Source: Magnetococcales bacterium (GTDB taxonomy: Bacteria; Pseudomonadota; Magnetococcia; Magnetococcales; DC0425bin3). From it: DNA of 7,886 nucleotides. Location: contig JADGCJ010000153.1 in the NCBI GenBank assembly GCA_015229045.1, positions 1 to 7,886 on the forward strand, in the 5' to 3' direction. A program made the position numbers and the translations under genes. Below the pieces are notes generated by a model. That model was not told the origin of the DNA. It did not search any database and worked only from the letters and a program-made list of their open reading frames with translations. Shown here in pieces: positions 1-7,749 of this stretch (the stretch's first letter is position 1; every line of letters starts with the position of its first letter).

Positions 1-102
1 CTGTCCTGGACCTGCCAGGGAGCCAGCCCCCTGGACCCCGATTCGTTGCCGGGTACTGAATAGTTACCAATAGTTTGAAAAACCACGCATCTCGGAATGG
101 AT
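1..102 (-). repeat. Dispersed intergenic repeat, left copy (inverted relative to right copy)
   Basis: This segment is the reverse complement of 7750-7853. By hand alignment about 91 of 104 columns match, with two gaps. Only two mismatches fall in the first 53 bases. In minus orientation it begins six bases after the cytochrome stop codon and reads: a CGAGATGCGT box, a T-run, GGTAACTATTC, CCCGGCAACGAATCGGGGT, then alternating CCAGG and CCTGG boxes. The copy probably continues leftward beyond the window. It contains no open frame that looks like a gene. Its role is unknown; it may be a dispersed 3'-end element. Confidence 0.85.
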
Positions 103-107
103 TTGGT

Positions 108-1415
108 TCAGCCACACGGAATGCCTCGTTGCCGAAAATGCTTGAATTCAAAAGCCGGAGCATGCAGGGCGTTGTGACACCCCCGACAGAGCGCTTCGGT
201 CGGTTCAGGCAGAGGCGACATCTTCCTGCTGCCGCCCTCCGTGACATGTTCCCTGCCAGGGCCATGGCAGGATTCGCACTGGACACCGGCCAGATGCGGC
301 GTCACTCCCTTGTCGATAAAGCCTCCGGGGAGAGTGAGGCCAACCGTGTGGCAGATCAGACAATCCGGATCAAAATCCTTGCTGACCCGTTCCAGGGTCG
401 GCAGTGCCCGGGCATGGGCAGAGGCTTGCCAGGACTGATATTGGCGCTCATGGCAGGATTGACACTTGTCCGCACCGACAAAGGATCCGGCATCACCCTG
501 GCGTCGGGTGCGTAGTTGGGCGATGCGCTCCTGGTTGGCCGTCCGTACCCGATCCGTGTAGGCCGTATACCAGGGGGCCATGCGCGGTGAATGCCCCAAA
601 TCCGCCCCCAGGTCTGCCACCTGATGCTGCCAATCGACGATCCGCCCCTCGGCATTGAGCTGCACATCCAGGACACCCAGACGCATGCCCCACTTGCCGG
701 GTCGCACGGCCAGGGTCTCCTGGATACGCACCGGATTGCCCATGGTTTCGTCCGCTTGCAAAAGCACCAGGTCGACGCCAGCCAAAGGCAACTGTTTGGC
801 ACGGGAGAGATCCAGGGCTGTCGCCAGAATGACAAAGAAGCCCTCTTTCCTGGCCGAAAGAGTCTGTTCGGCCAAGGCTGCCATCGATGCTTCCAGGGGA
901 TAGATGGGATTGCCCCCTGCGGTCTTGGGAGCGGCAGCGGGATCCAGCCACGACAAAAAAAGCACCTTCCGCGATCCCCGCTGCAACGCCTGTGACGACT
1001 TGAACCCGGCATCGCGCCAGTTGCTGGCCACCCATGGCAAGGGGGGTGTCGCCAAAAAGTCCCGACCAAAAGCCAGATCGGACCATTGCAAACCCAGCGC
1101 ATCGTAGCGCAGCAAGGCAAAACCACGCAGGATAAACTCGGCCTTGACGCGCTCCGTGGTACCTCCGCCGACCAAAAGCCCGCCATTGGCGATGACAACC
1201 GCCTCCGGTCGTTCGGTCCGGAAGCGATCCAGCCAGACAGCGTGGCGATCCAGACCACCGAAGTCACTCTCTGCCGCGCAGCCGCAAGGTTCCAGGTGTC
1301 CTTCGAGGTTGCCCGAATAGACTACGGTCAAATCGGCGGCCTGCGCGATGGCGCTCTGAACGGTTGGCAGCAATCCGACCATCAGCAAGAACATTCCACG
1401 CAGAAAAAAAATCAT
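108..1415 (-). CDS. Periplasmic tetraheme c-type cytochrome with degenerate metallophosphatase-like N-terminal domain
   Basis: The predicted protein has 435 residues. Residues 1-26 form a Sec signal peptide (Arg, then a Phe/Leu/Met-rich core, ending AIAQA), so it should be exported to the periplasm. Residues 27 to about 270 resemble the UshA/5'-nucleotidase metallophosphatase fold, with a PCGC motif at 43-46. The expected metal-binding motifs are altered: GNLEGH in place of a D-x-H motif (35-40), NGG in place of GD (77-79), and GRDF in place of GNHEFD (117-120). The C-terminal part has four CxxCH haem sites, CQSCH, CLICH, CESCH and CRGCH, at 318, 352, 380 and 410, in a cytochrome c554-like arrangement. 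It probably carries electrons in a respiratory chain; the partner is not visible. The frame stays open another 54 codons upstream through tandem repeat DNA, but the signal peptide favours the start at 1415. No good ribosome binding site is seen there. Confidence 0.85.
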   Translation of the reverse strand: MIFFLRGMFLLMVGLLPTVQSAIAQAADLTVVYSGNLEGHLEPCGCAAESDFGGLDRHAVWLDRFRTERPEAVVIANGGLLVGGGTTERVKAEFILRGFALLRYDALGLQWSDLAFGRDFLATPPLPWVASNWRDAGFKSSQALQRGSRKVLFLSWLDPAAAPKTAGGNPIYPLEASMAALAEQTLSARKEGFFVILATALDLSRAKQLPLAGVDLVLLQADETMGNPVRIQETLAVRPGKWGMRLGVLDVQLNAEGRIVDWQHQVADLGADLGHSPRMAPWYTAYTDRVRTANQERIAQLRTRRQGDAGSFVGADKCQSCHERQYQSWQASAHARALPTLERVSKDFDPDCLICHTVGLTLPGGFIDKGVTPHLAGVQCESCHGPGREHVTEGGSRKMSPLPEPTEALCRGCHNALHAPAFEFKHFRQRGIPCG

Positions 1416-1435
1416 TGAAAGACTGGGATGGAGGT

Positions 1436-1466
1436 CCAGGAGGAAGGGCTGTGCCCTTCTTCCTGG
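1436..1466. repeat. Strong hairpin in the divergent intergenic region
   Basis: An inverted repeat has 14-base arms at 1436-1449 and 1453-1466 around a 3-base loop (TGT). All positions pair except one G-T wobble. It begins CCAGGA and ends TCCTGG, and it is followed at once by TGGGGTTTGGGGCGAAGC. The same order, a CCAGGA hairpin followed by this box, is found at 7845-7886, so this belongs to the same dispersed repeat family. It lies between divergent genes and has no following T-run, so it is not an obvious terminator. Confidence 0.75.
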
Positions 1467-1548
1467 TGGGGTTTGGGGCGAAGCCCCGATAAAATCTTTC
1501 ATGTCAATTTTTGGGGTTTGGGGCGAAGCCCCGATAAAATCTTTCATG
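1467..1548 (+). repeat. Tandem direct repeat, 37-bp unit with 45-bp period
   Basis: Two identical 37-base copies lie at 1467-1503 and 1512-1548, separated by TCAATTTT. Each begins TGGGGTTTGGGGCGAAGCCC, contains the small hairpin GGGGC-GAA-GCCCC, and ends ATAAAATCTTTCATG. The period is 45 bases, a multiple of three, so frames stay open through both copies on either strand. On the minus strand this gives a doubled peptide MKDFIGASPQTP at the front of the cytochrome frame. I interpret it as non-coding repeat DNA that creates false N-terminal extensions on both neighbouring genes. Confidence 0.9.
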
Positions 1549-1692
1549 CCCCGCCTCCATCCTGGTCTTGCGGACACTGCAAAAAAATGGAAGAAAGACT
1601 ATCATGGATCTCCGGAAAAATGGTACGCTACCCGGGTGGGATTGGATAGTGTGCATTACCTGGAACCACCATCAGACGGATTGCCCGATATT

Positions 1693-2118
1693 ATGGACAG
1701 CGACCACTCCATGCCCAGAGAGTACTGGCTGGGACACCCCTCCATCGACGCCCAGCATGAGGTGTTGTTCGCCCTCTACGAGGAGATCAGCCGCTCCCTG
1801 GATGGTAACGCCGAGAGCTTTGCCGTGGACTATGTTTTTTCGGGTTTGCGTACCTATGTCAGAACCCATTTCAAGTTTGAAGAGACCTTGATGGATCGCT
1901 CCAGTTATGTGGAACGTCCTTTGCATATGAAGGAGCATCACCTGCTCGAAGAGGAGGTCGAGGCGATTGTCGACCGTTTCTTCGCTGCTCGCAGTCCTGA
2001 TGAAAAGCGCATCGTGACCCAAGAGACACGCGCATTTCTTTATCGTTGGTTGACCGATCACATCACCAAGATCGATAAAAAGTTTTGTGCGACTCTATCC
2101 GAGAGTGTCGATGCCTGA
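1693..2118 (+). CDS. Bacteriohemerythrin
   Basis: This encodes a small soluble four-helix-bundle protein of 141 residues that binds O2 at a di-iron centre. The full ligand set is visible: His22 in IDAQH, His59 and Glu63 in HFKFEE, His78 and His82 in HMKEH, His123 and Asp128 in HITKID. The 4-, 19-, 4- and 5-residue spacings agree with the classical hemerythrin sites. Likely roles, inferred from the family, are oxygen storage, delivery or sensing in the cytoplasm. There is no attached signalling domain. The start is uncertain. The frame is open back to 1501 through repeat DNA, and ATG at 1711 or GTG at 1651 are alternatives with equally weak ribosome sites. I chose 1693 because family homology begins just after it. 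It is followed after 82 bases by a STAS gene. Confidence 0.9.
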   Translation: MDSDHSMPREYWLGHPSIDAQHEVLFALYEEISRSLDGNAESFAVDYVFSGLRTYVRTHFKFEETLMDRSSYVERPLHMKEHHLLEEEVEAIVDRFFAARSPDEKRIVTQETRAFLYRWLTDHITKIDKKFCATLSESVDA

Positions 2119-2200
2119 CTTTTCGTGTTTGTCCAAGGGTGTTCGTTTTTGCTTTTGCTTTTCGCTGCCCATCAAGGGGTGGCCGTTCGAGTGAGATTTC

Positions 2201-2497
2201 ATGTCGATTACTTATGAAAAACAAGGCGATACTGTTGTTTTGCAGATTGTTGGCACTTTTGGTTACCGCGTCTATGGCGATTTCATGCGCACGGTTCGGG
2301 GTGCGCAGAAGGATGCCTCCTACGTCATCAATCTGATCCATACGGAACACATCGACAGCGCGGGCATGGGCATGCTGCTGATGATGCGCGAAATGGTTGG
2401 TGGCGACGCCGCCCGCATCTCCCTGATCAATCCAAACTATAAGGTCCGTGGCATTCTCCTGACGGCCCAGTTCCAGGAGTTGTTTCAGATTACCTGA
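2201..2497 (+). CDS. Single-domain STAS protein, anti-sigma-factor antagonist-like
   Basis: The 98-residue protein is one STAS domain of the SpoIIAA/RsbV type. It has an N-terminal strand pair (ITYEKQGDTVVLQIVG), then YVINLIHTEHIDSAGMGMLL at 41-60. Ser53, directly after Asp52, occupies the position of the phosphorylated serine in SpoIIAA (DSSG), so switching by phosphorylation remains possible. Family members bind a partner kinase or anti-sigma factor and release its target. No kinase, phosphatase or sigma factor lies in this window. GAGTGAG at 2189-2195 is a plausible ribosome site. The gene ends 53 bases before livJ and could share its transcript. A direct role in controlling the transporter is only inference. 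Confidence 0.85.
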   Translation: MSITYEKQGDTVVLQIVGTFGYRVYGDFMRTVRGAQKDASYVINLIHTEHIDSAGMGMLLMMREMVGGDAARISLINPNYKVRGILLTAQFQELFQIT

Positions 2498-2533
2498 AGG
2501 AAGAACACAAAACTTTACATCGGCCCTTGTTCC

Positions 2534-2543
2534 AAGGAAGGAG
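2534..2543 (+). promoter_or_regulatory. Strong Shine-Dalgarno site of livJ
   Basis: AAGGAAGGAG lies 7 bases before ATG 2551. It decides the livJ start in favour of 2551 over the in-frame upstream ATG at 2527, which lies before this site and would add eight residues in front of the signal peptide. A short stem, CCTTG (2525-2529) with CAAGG (2533-2537), overlaps its first bases. Confidence 0.8.
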
Positions 2544-2550
2544 TGAGCGC

Positions 2551-3681
2551 ATGTCTGGTCGGTACAGGTCCCTTTTTGTGGCGTTTTCGGCAGCCCTGGG
2601 CGCCTTGGCTTTTGTCACATCGGCAGACGGGGCGGAGGCAATCCGGATCGGCGTCGCCGGGCCGTTGAGTGGCTCCTATGCCGCCTTCGGTGAGCAGTTG
2701 TGGCGGGGCGCGGAACAGGCGGCCAAAGACATCAACGCCGCCGGCGGTGTCAATGGACGCCCCATCGAGTTGATCAAGGCCGACGACGCCTGCGAACCCA
2801 AACAGGCAGTCAACGTCGCACACCGGCTCGTCGATGCCGAACGTGTCAAGGCAGTCATCGGTCATTTTTGCTCCTCGTCGACCATTCCCGCCACGGAGGT
2901 TTATGCCGAGGCCGGCATTTTGGGCATCACCCCCGCCTCGACCAATCCAAAGGTGACCGAACGCAACCTGCCAACCATCTTTCGTGCCTGCGGCCGGGAT
3001 GATCAACAGGGAGGGGCCGGGGCCGAGTATGTGGTCAACATCCTCAAGGCCAAACGGATCGCCATCGTTCACGACAAGGATACCTACGGACAGGGTCTGG
3101 CCGACGCCATGAAGGCGCGCCTCCACGCCCTGGGCGGAAAAGAGGTTCTCTACGAAGGATTGACCCGGGGTGAAAAAGATTTCAATGCCCTGGTGACCAA
3201 GCTCAAGTCCCAACTGGTCGATGCGGTCTACTTTGGCGGCCTGCATGCCGAGGCTGGCGCTCTGGTCCGGCAAATGCGAGAACAGGGATTGCAGGCCCCC
3301 CTGATCTCGGGCGATGGCATCGTCTCGCAGGAGTTTGTCGCCTCGGCGGGTGGTCCGCGCTTTGTGGAGGGGGTCTTCATGACCTTTGGCCGCGATGCGC
3401 GCAAAATCTACACCGGACGACAGGTGGTGGACAAATTTCGCAAGGCTGGCTACGAACCTGAAGGGTATACCCTCTACTCCTATGCCACCTTGCAGGCCAT
3501 TGTCGCGGCCATGGCGGCCACCCGTTCCGAACAGGGAGAGGTTCTGGCCAGATGGCTGCATGGCAACACCGTCGACACGGTCATGGGATCCAAGGCCTGG
3601 GATGCCAAAGGAGACCTGAAAGTGAGCGATTATGTCATGTATCGCTGGACGCCGGATGGCAAATACCAGGAAGCCGAATAA
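2551..3681 (+). CDS. livJ: Branched-chain amino acid ABC transporter, periplasmic substrate-binding protein
   Basis: The 376-residue protein is the periplasmic receptor of the Liv system. Residues 1 to about 28 are a signal peptide (MSGRYRS, then a hydrophobic stretch to SADGA). The mature part is a type I periplasmic-binding fold starting IRIGVAGPLSGSYA. Cys81 and Cys107 match the conserved disulfide of leucine-binding proteins. CSSST (107-111) and TPAST (127-131) are the loops that bind the substrate amino and carboxyl groups. VDTVMGSKAWDAKGDLK near 341-357 is also typical. Two pocket positions differ from E. coli LivJ as I remember it: Leu231 where it has Tyr202, and Asp255 where it has Glu226. 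The fold is secure, the exact ligand is not; leucine/isoleucine/valine is most likely. The gene heads the operon. Confidence 0.95.
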   Translation: MSGRYRSLFVAFSAALGALAFVTSADGAEAIRIGVAGPLSGSYAAFGEQLWRGAEQAAKDINAAGGVNGRPIELIKADDACEPKQAVNVAHRLVDAERVKAVIGHFCSSSTIPATEVYAEAGILGITPASTNPKVTERNLPTIFRACGRDDQQGGAGAEYVVNILKAKRIAIVHDKDTYGQGLADAMKARLHALGGKEVLYEGLTRGEKDFNALVTKLKSQLVDAVYFGGLHAEAGALVRQMREQGLQAPLISGDGIVSQEFVASAGGPRFVEGVFMTFGRDARKIYTGRQVVDKFRKAGYEPEGYTLYSYATLQAIVAAMAATRSEQGEVLARWLHGNTVDTVMGSKAWDAKGDLKVSDYVMYRWTPDGKYQEAE

Positions 3682-3700
3682 TCATCAGGGAGTGGGAGAC

Positions 3701-3732
3701 GCCTCCTTCTCGATAGTCGGGGAGAAGGAGGC
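3701..3732 (+). promoter_or_regulatory. Intercistronic stem-loop between livJ and livH
   Basis: A perfect 11-bp stem, GCCTCCTTCTC (3701-3711) with GAGAAGGAGGC (3722-3732), closes a 10-base loop. Two further pairs are possible past a mismatch. No T-run follows, so it is not a standard Rho-independent terminator. Its place between the binding protein gene and the permease genes fits a role in stabilising upstream mRNA or partly limiting readthrough, so that binding protein exceeds the membrane parts. That role is inferred from other ABC operons such as malE-malF. Confidence 0.7.
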
Positions 3733-3782
3733 ATCTTCGTGCGGAGCGCTGTCATCTTCCAGGATACCTTGTCAAGAAGAGA

Positions 3783-4706
3783 ATGAACGGATACATCGTC
3801 GGGCAGCAGGTGATCAACGGCTTGGTATTGGGGGCCATTTATGGGTTGATCGCCGTGGGATACACCATGGTCTATGGCATCATGGGCATGATCAACTTTG
3901 CCCATGGCGACATTTACATGATCTCTGCCTATCTGGCGGCCATTTTCCTGGCCCTGTTGACCGGCGCCGGACTCCATGCCATCCCTGTACTCCTGTTGTT
4001 GACGCTGCTTTTGACCGTTTTGTTCACCGCGCTCTATGGCTGGAGCGTGGAACGGGTGGCCTATCGACCGCTACGTGACTCCAACCGTCTGGCGCCCCTG
4101 ATTTCGGCCATTGGCATCTCCCTGGTGCTGCAAAATTATGTCCGGATCAGCCAGGGGGCGCGCAATCAGGGAATCCCCGCCCTGATCGAGGGCCATGTTC
4201 GCCTGGCCTCGGCCGATGGCGCCACCTTCGTCCAGGTCACCTACGTCCAAATCCTGATCATCGGCGTGGCCATCCTGAGCATGGGCGCCCTGGCCTGGAT
4301 CATGCGCCATACCTCCCTGGGACGCGCCTGCCGGGCCACCCAGCAGGATCGCATCATGGCTGAACTGCTGGGCATCAATACCGACCGCATCATCTCCCTG
4401 GTTTTTGTCCTGGGTGCGGCGATGGCCGCTGTGGCGGGTCTCCTTGTCACCCTCAATTATGGCTCCTTTGATTTTTTCATTGGCTTTGTCGTGGGCATCA
4501 AGGCCTTCACGGCGGCGGTTCTGGGGGGAATCGGTTCCCTGCCCGGGGCCATGCTGGGCGGGGTGATCCTCGGCCTGTGTGAATCCCTCTTTTCCGGCTT
4601 CGTCAACACCGACTACAAGGATGTGTTTGCCTTTGGCATCCTCATTCTGGTGTTGGTCTTGCGTCCCAGCGGCTTGCTGGGTCATCCCGAGGTGGAAAAG
4701 GTATGA
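3783..4706 (+). CDS. livH: Branched-chain amino acid ABC transporter permease LivH
   Basis: This 307-residue inner-membrane protein is one half of the Liv channel, close to the usual family length. Multiple hydrophobic segments span the whole sequence. The family signature [16 protein letters not shown] is at 35-50. The cytoplasmic EAA-type coupling loop, [20 protein letters not shown], is at 180-199 and should contact an ATPase subunit. The glycine-rich stretch [20 protein letters not shown] (245-264) is also typical. A purine-rich AAGAAGAGA sits just before the ATG. The stop codon overlaps the livM start by four bases (ATGA), which suggests coupled translation and equal synthesis. Confidence 0.96.
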   Translation: MNGYIVGQQVINGLVLGAIYGLIAVGYTMVYGIMGMINFAHGDIYMISAYLAAIFLALLTGAGLHAIPVLLLLTLLLTVLFTALYGWSVERVAYRPLRDSNRLAPLISAIGISLVLQNYVRISQGARNQGIPALIEGHVRLASADGATFVQVTYVQILIIGVAILSMGALAWIMRHTSLGRACRATQQDRIMAELLGINTDRIISLVFVLGAAMAAVAGLLVTLNYGSFDFFIGFVVGIKAFTAAVLGGIGSLPGAMLGGVILGLCESLFSGFVNTDYKDVFAFGILILVLVLRPSGLLGHPEVEKV

Positions 4707-5950
4707 ATTTCCAGACATCCCTGGTTGTGGCCCTGCGTTGGGGCGGGTTGTCGCTGCTCTTGTTTGCCCCCCTCTCGGGATGGATCCTGAATGGCTATCA
4801 GGTGATGACAGTCTGGCAACGTCCTTTGTGGATGGCCGGTGGGGTGTTTGTCGGCTCTCTGATCGTATCGTTGCTCGCTCAACTCTCCCGCACGCCGACC
4901 CTGCAACGTCTCTTTGCCCGCATGCAGGCAGGGGTGACGGTCGGGCGACGTCCGGCCATACCGATGGGACAATGGCTGATCCTCCTGGTCGGGGCGGCTC
5001 TCCTGCCCTGGTGGCTGAGTACCTATTGGATCAACGTCCTCATTCTGGCCCTGATCTATGCCGTTCTGGGGCTGGGGTTGAACATTGTCGTGGGTCTGGC
5101 CGGACTCCTGGATCTGGGCTACGTGGCTTTTTATGCTGTTGGCGCCTACGGATACGCCCTGGGCAGTCACTACCTGGGATTGGGATTCTGGTCAGCCTTG
5201 CCGTTTTGTGCCTTGTTGGCGGCCACTTTTGGCGCGGTGCTGGGGTTTCCGGTGTTGCGCATGCGCGGCGATTATCTGGCCATCGTCACGTTGGGGTTTG
5301 GGGAGATCATTCGCCTGCTGCTCAACAACGGGACCGAAATTACTGGCGGACCCAATGGCTTGCCGGTGCCTGCGCCCACCCTGTTCGGTCTGGAGCTGAC
5401 CCGCATCGCCAAACAGGGAGGCACTCCCTGGCATGAGTTTTTCAAGACTGCCTACGATCCCAACCTTCGGTCGCTGTTCATCTATCTGGCGTTGTTGTCC
5501 TTTCTGGCGTTGTTGTTTTTTTGTGTCGGTCGTTTGCAACGCATGCCCATCGGGCGTGCCTGGGAGGCCCTGCGCGAAGATGAAATTGCCTGTCGCTCTT
5601 TGGGTATCAATCACGTGGCGGTCAAACTCTCCGCCTTTGCCATGGGGGCGGCGGTGGGAGGAGTGGGAGGGGTGTTTTTCGCCGCCTCGCAGGGGTTTGT
5701 CAATCCTACCTCGTTCACTTTCTTTGAATCGGCCCTGATCCTGGCTGTGGTGGTGCTGGGAGGGTTGGGATCGAATGGCGGGGTGGTGGTCGCGGCGCTG
5801 GTAATCAATATTCTGCATGAACTGCTGCGCGAGTTTTCCGACTATCGGGTTCTGGTTTTTGGTCTGGCCATGGTGACCATGATGATCTGGCGTCCCCGAG
5901 GATTGTTGCGCATCCGTCGGCAATTTTTCTCGGTGGGGAAAGCCCTGTGA
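4703..5950 (+). CDS. livM: Branched-chain amino acid ABC transporter permease LivM
   Basis: The 415-residue second channel subunit carries an N-terminal extension of about 100 residues with two or three hydrophobic segments before the conserved core, as in long LivM forms such as E. coli's. The core contains [20 protein letters not shown] (131-150), [19 protein letters not shown] (187-205) and GGPNGLP (215-221). The cytoplasmic coupling loop is [20 protein letters not shown] (284-303). [12 protein letters not shown] (349-360) and a positively charged C-terminus ([12 protein letters not shown]) follow. It pairs with LivH in the membrane. GAGGTGGAA precedes the ATG inside livH, and the end overlaps the livG start by four bases. 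Confidence 0.96.
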   Translation: MNFQTSLVVALRWGGLSLLLFAPLSGWILNGYQVMTVWQRPLWMAGGVFVGSLIVSLLAQLSRTPTLQRLFARMQAGVTVGRRPAIPMGQWLILLVGAALLPWWLSTYWINVLILALIYAVLGLGLNIVVGLAGLLDLGYVAFYAVGAYGYALGSHYLGLGFWSALPFCALLAATFGAVLGFPVLRMRGDYLAIVTLGFGEIIRLLLNNGTEITGGPNGLPVPAPTLFGLELTRIAKQGGTPWHEFFKTAYDPNLRSLFIYLALLSFLALLFFCVGRLQRMPIGRAWEALREDEIACRSLGINHVAVKLSAFAMGAAVGGVGGVFFAASQGFVNPTSFTFFESALILAVVVLGGLGSNGGVVVAALVINILHELLREFSDYRVLVFGLAMVTMMIWRPRGLLRIRRQFFSVGKAL

Positions 5951-6936
5951 GCGCTCTGCTCACGGTGCGCGATTTGGGCATCTCCTTTGGCGGGGTGACG
6001 GCCCTGCATCAGGTGGGCTTTCAGGTGGCACGGGGGTCGATCACATCCATCATTGGTCCGAATGGAGCCGGCAAGACCACGGTTTTTAATTGTCTGACCG
6101 GATTTTATGCCGCGTCGTCGGGGGAGATTCTTCTGCATCGGGAGGAGGGGGAGGGGGATGTGGATCTGGTCCAGGTCATGGGGGGTGCTTTGTGCTCGCG
6201 TGACTACCTCAACCCTTGGACCCTGCTCCGCCGCATATATGACCGGATCACGGGAGGAACCCATAAGGTGGTTCGCTCCGGGGTGGCACGTACCTTTCAG
6301 AACATACGTCTGTTTCGCGACATGACCGTGCTGGAGAATCTCCTGGTGGCGCAGCATCGGTTGGTGGAACGCAACATTCTGGCCGGTATCCTGCGCACCC
6401 AGGAGTATCGGAGCGCCGAATCGGCTGCTCTGGACCGGGCGATGGGCTGGCTGGAGGTGTTTGCCATGCAGGAGGATGCCAACCGGCTGGCCGGGGAGTT
6501 GCCTTATGGTCAGCAGCGGCGTTTGGAGATCGTCCGTGCCTTGTGTACCGACCCCACGCTCCTGTGTCTGGATGAACCTGCCGCTGGCCTCAACGCCATG
6601 GAGACTCAGGCACTCAGTCGAATGATTCTGCGTCTGCGCGACCACCATGAGCTGACGGTGTTGCTCATCGAGCATGACATGAACCTGGTCATGAACATCT
6701 CCGATCATGTGGTGGTTTTGAATCACGGCGAGGTGATTGCCCATGGCTCTCCGGCGACCATCCAGGACCACCCGGCGGTGTTGGAGGCCTATTTGGGCGT
6801 TGCCGAAACAACCAGAATGCCATCGGTGGCGCATGCCCCTGCCGTGTCGCCATCCGCACAATTCTCCGGGCAGGAGAGACGTCCCCCCTTGATCATCGAT
6901 CCAGAGGTCGCCGATACGGAGGCGTTCCGGCCATGA
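5947..6936 (+). CDS. livG: Branched-chain amino acid ABC transporter ATP-binding protein LivG
   Basis: This 329-residue cytoplasmic ATPase powers the transporter. Walker A GPNGAGKT is at 37-44, the Q-loop glutamine in [10 protein letters not shown] at 118, the signature [10 protein letters not shown] at 185-194 (the usual LivG variant of LSGGQ), Walker B LLCLDE at 205-210, and the switch histidine in LLIEHDM at 243. Two things make it longer than typical LivG of about 255 residues: roughly 30 extra residues between Walker A and the Q-loop (about 63-108), and a C-terminal tail after AYLGV (about 286-329) rich in Pro, Ala and Ser. The start is GTG at 5947, in the overlap GTGA with the livM stop, with GGTGGGGA upstream. 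The end overlaps livF by four bases. Confidence 0.95.
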   Translation: MSALLTVRDLGISFGGVTALHQVGFQVARGSITSIIGPNGAGKTTVFNCLTGFYAASSGEILLHREEGEGDVDLVQVMGGALCSRDYLNPWTLLRRIYDRITGGTHKVVRSGVARTFQNIRLFRDMTVLENLLVAQHRLVERNILAGILRTQEYRSAESAALDRAMGWLEVFAMQEDANRLAGELPYGQQRRLEIVRALCTDPTLLCLDEPAAGLNAMETQALSRMILRLRDHHELTVLLIEHDMNLVMNISDHVVVLNHGEVIAHGSPATIQDHPAVLEAYLGVAETTRMPSVAHAPAVSPSAQFSGQERRPPLIIDPEVADTEAFRP

Positions 6937-7688
6937 CCGCCACGCCAGCCACAGACACGTCGGCTCTCCTGGTCATGGAGGGGGTCAAGGCTGCCTATGG
7001 GGCTGTCCAGGTACTGCACGGCGTGACATTGCATATCGATCGGGGAGAGATTGTCACCCTGATCGGGGCCAATGGTGCTGGCAAGTCCACTCTGCTCATG
7101 ACCCTGTTTGGCCAGCCGCGAGCTGCGGCAGGGCGGATCCTCTTCGAGGGACAGGAGATGACCCACCTGCCCACGCATCGTATTGCCCGTCTGGGGATTG
7201 CCCAGGTTCCGGAAGGACGCCGGGTCTTTCCCGCCATGACCGTGGAAGAGAACCTCATTCTGGGAACCACCTCCCTGCCCACCCACGAACGGAACGACAC
7301 CCGATTGCAAAGATCGCTTTTGGGGCATGTCCAGGATCTTTTTCCGCGTCTTTGGGAACGCCGCAACCAGAGGGCTGGCACCCTGTCGGGAGGCGAGCAG
7401 CAGATGCTGGCCATCGGCCGCGCCTTGATGAGCCGTCCGCGCTTGTTGCTCCTCGACGAACCCAGTCTTGGCCTGGCACCGCTGCTGATTCGGCAGCTCT
7501 TTGCCGCTTTGCGCCAGATTGCCACCGAGGGCACCACCCTTTTTCTGGTGGAGCAGAATGCCAATCAGGCCTTGCAATTTGCCCATCGCGGTTATGTCCT
7601 GGTCAATGGTCACATCCAGATGGAAGGAGAGTCCGCCAGATTATTGGCCGATACACATGTGCGTCAGGCCTACCTGGGTGGTCATTGA
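6933..7688 (+). CDS. livF: Branched-chain amino acid ABC transporter ATP-binding protein LivF
   Basis: The 251-residue second ATPase of the Liv complex would form a nucleotide-binding heterodimer with LivG. Walker A GANGAGKS is at 45-52, the QVPEGRRVFP region typical of LivF at 91-100, the signature LSGGEQQ at 151-157, and Walker B LLLLDE at 171-176. At the switch position the protein has Gln208 (LVEQNA) instead of histidine, which is normal for LivF. The C-terminus ends in AYLGGH, also typical. The N-terminal ten residues before the conserved core are variable. The start ATG overlaps the livG stop (ATGA). It is the last gene of the operon, and no convincing terminator is seen directly after its stop. 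Confidence 0.96.
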   Translation: MTATPATDTSALLVMEGVKAAYGAVQVLHGVTLHIDRGEIVTLIGANGAGKSTLLMTLFGQPRAAAGRILFEGQEMTHLPTHRIARLGIAQVPEGRRVFPAMTVEENLILGTTSLPTHERNDTRLQRSLLGHVQDLFPRLWERRNQRAGTLSGGEQQMLAIGRALMSRPRLLLLDEPSLGLAPLLIRQLFAALRQIATEGTTLFLVEQNANQALQFAHRGYVLVNGHIQMEGESARLLADTHVRQAYLGGH

Positions 7689-7749
7689 CTTCTTGACGTT
7701 GTGTCAGGAACTTTGACGGCGGGAAGACGATCGGATGCCTCAAACCGGG

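Noticed and set aside
356..1267. Long alternative open frame inside the minus-strand cytochrome gene, and other long frames antisense to the liv genes
   Set aside because: They show no family motifs, have His/Gln/Arg-rich or Trp/Pro-rich shadow composition, and overlap genes with clear conserved domains.
1502..1507. Perfect TTGACA -35 box on the minus strand, in the spacer of the tandem repeat, upstream of the cytochrome gene
   Set aside because: No -10-like hexamer is found 16-18 bases downstream; the sequence there is the GC-rich repeat hairpin. It arises from the repeat junction.
1467..1548. Possible CRISPR array
   Set aside because: There are only two repeat units with an 8-base spacer, far too short for CRISPR spacers, and no cas genes nearby.
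2525..2537. Small CCTTG/CAAGG stem before livJ as a translational switch
   Set aside because: Only 5 pairs with a 3-base loop; it covers just the first bases of a strong ribosome site and could easily be chance.
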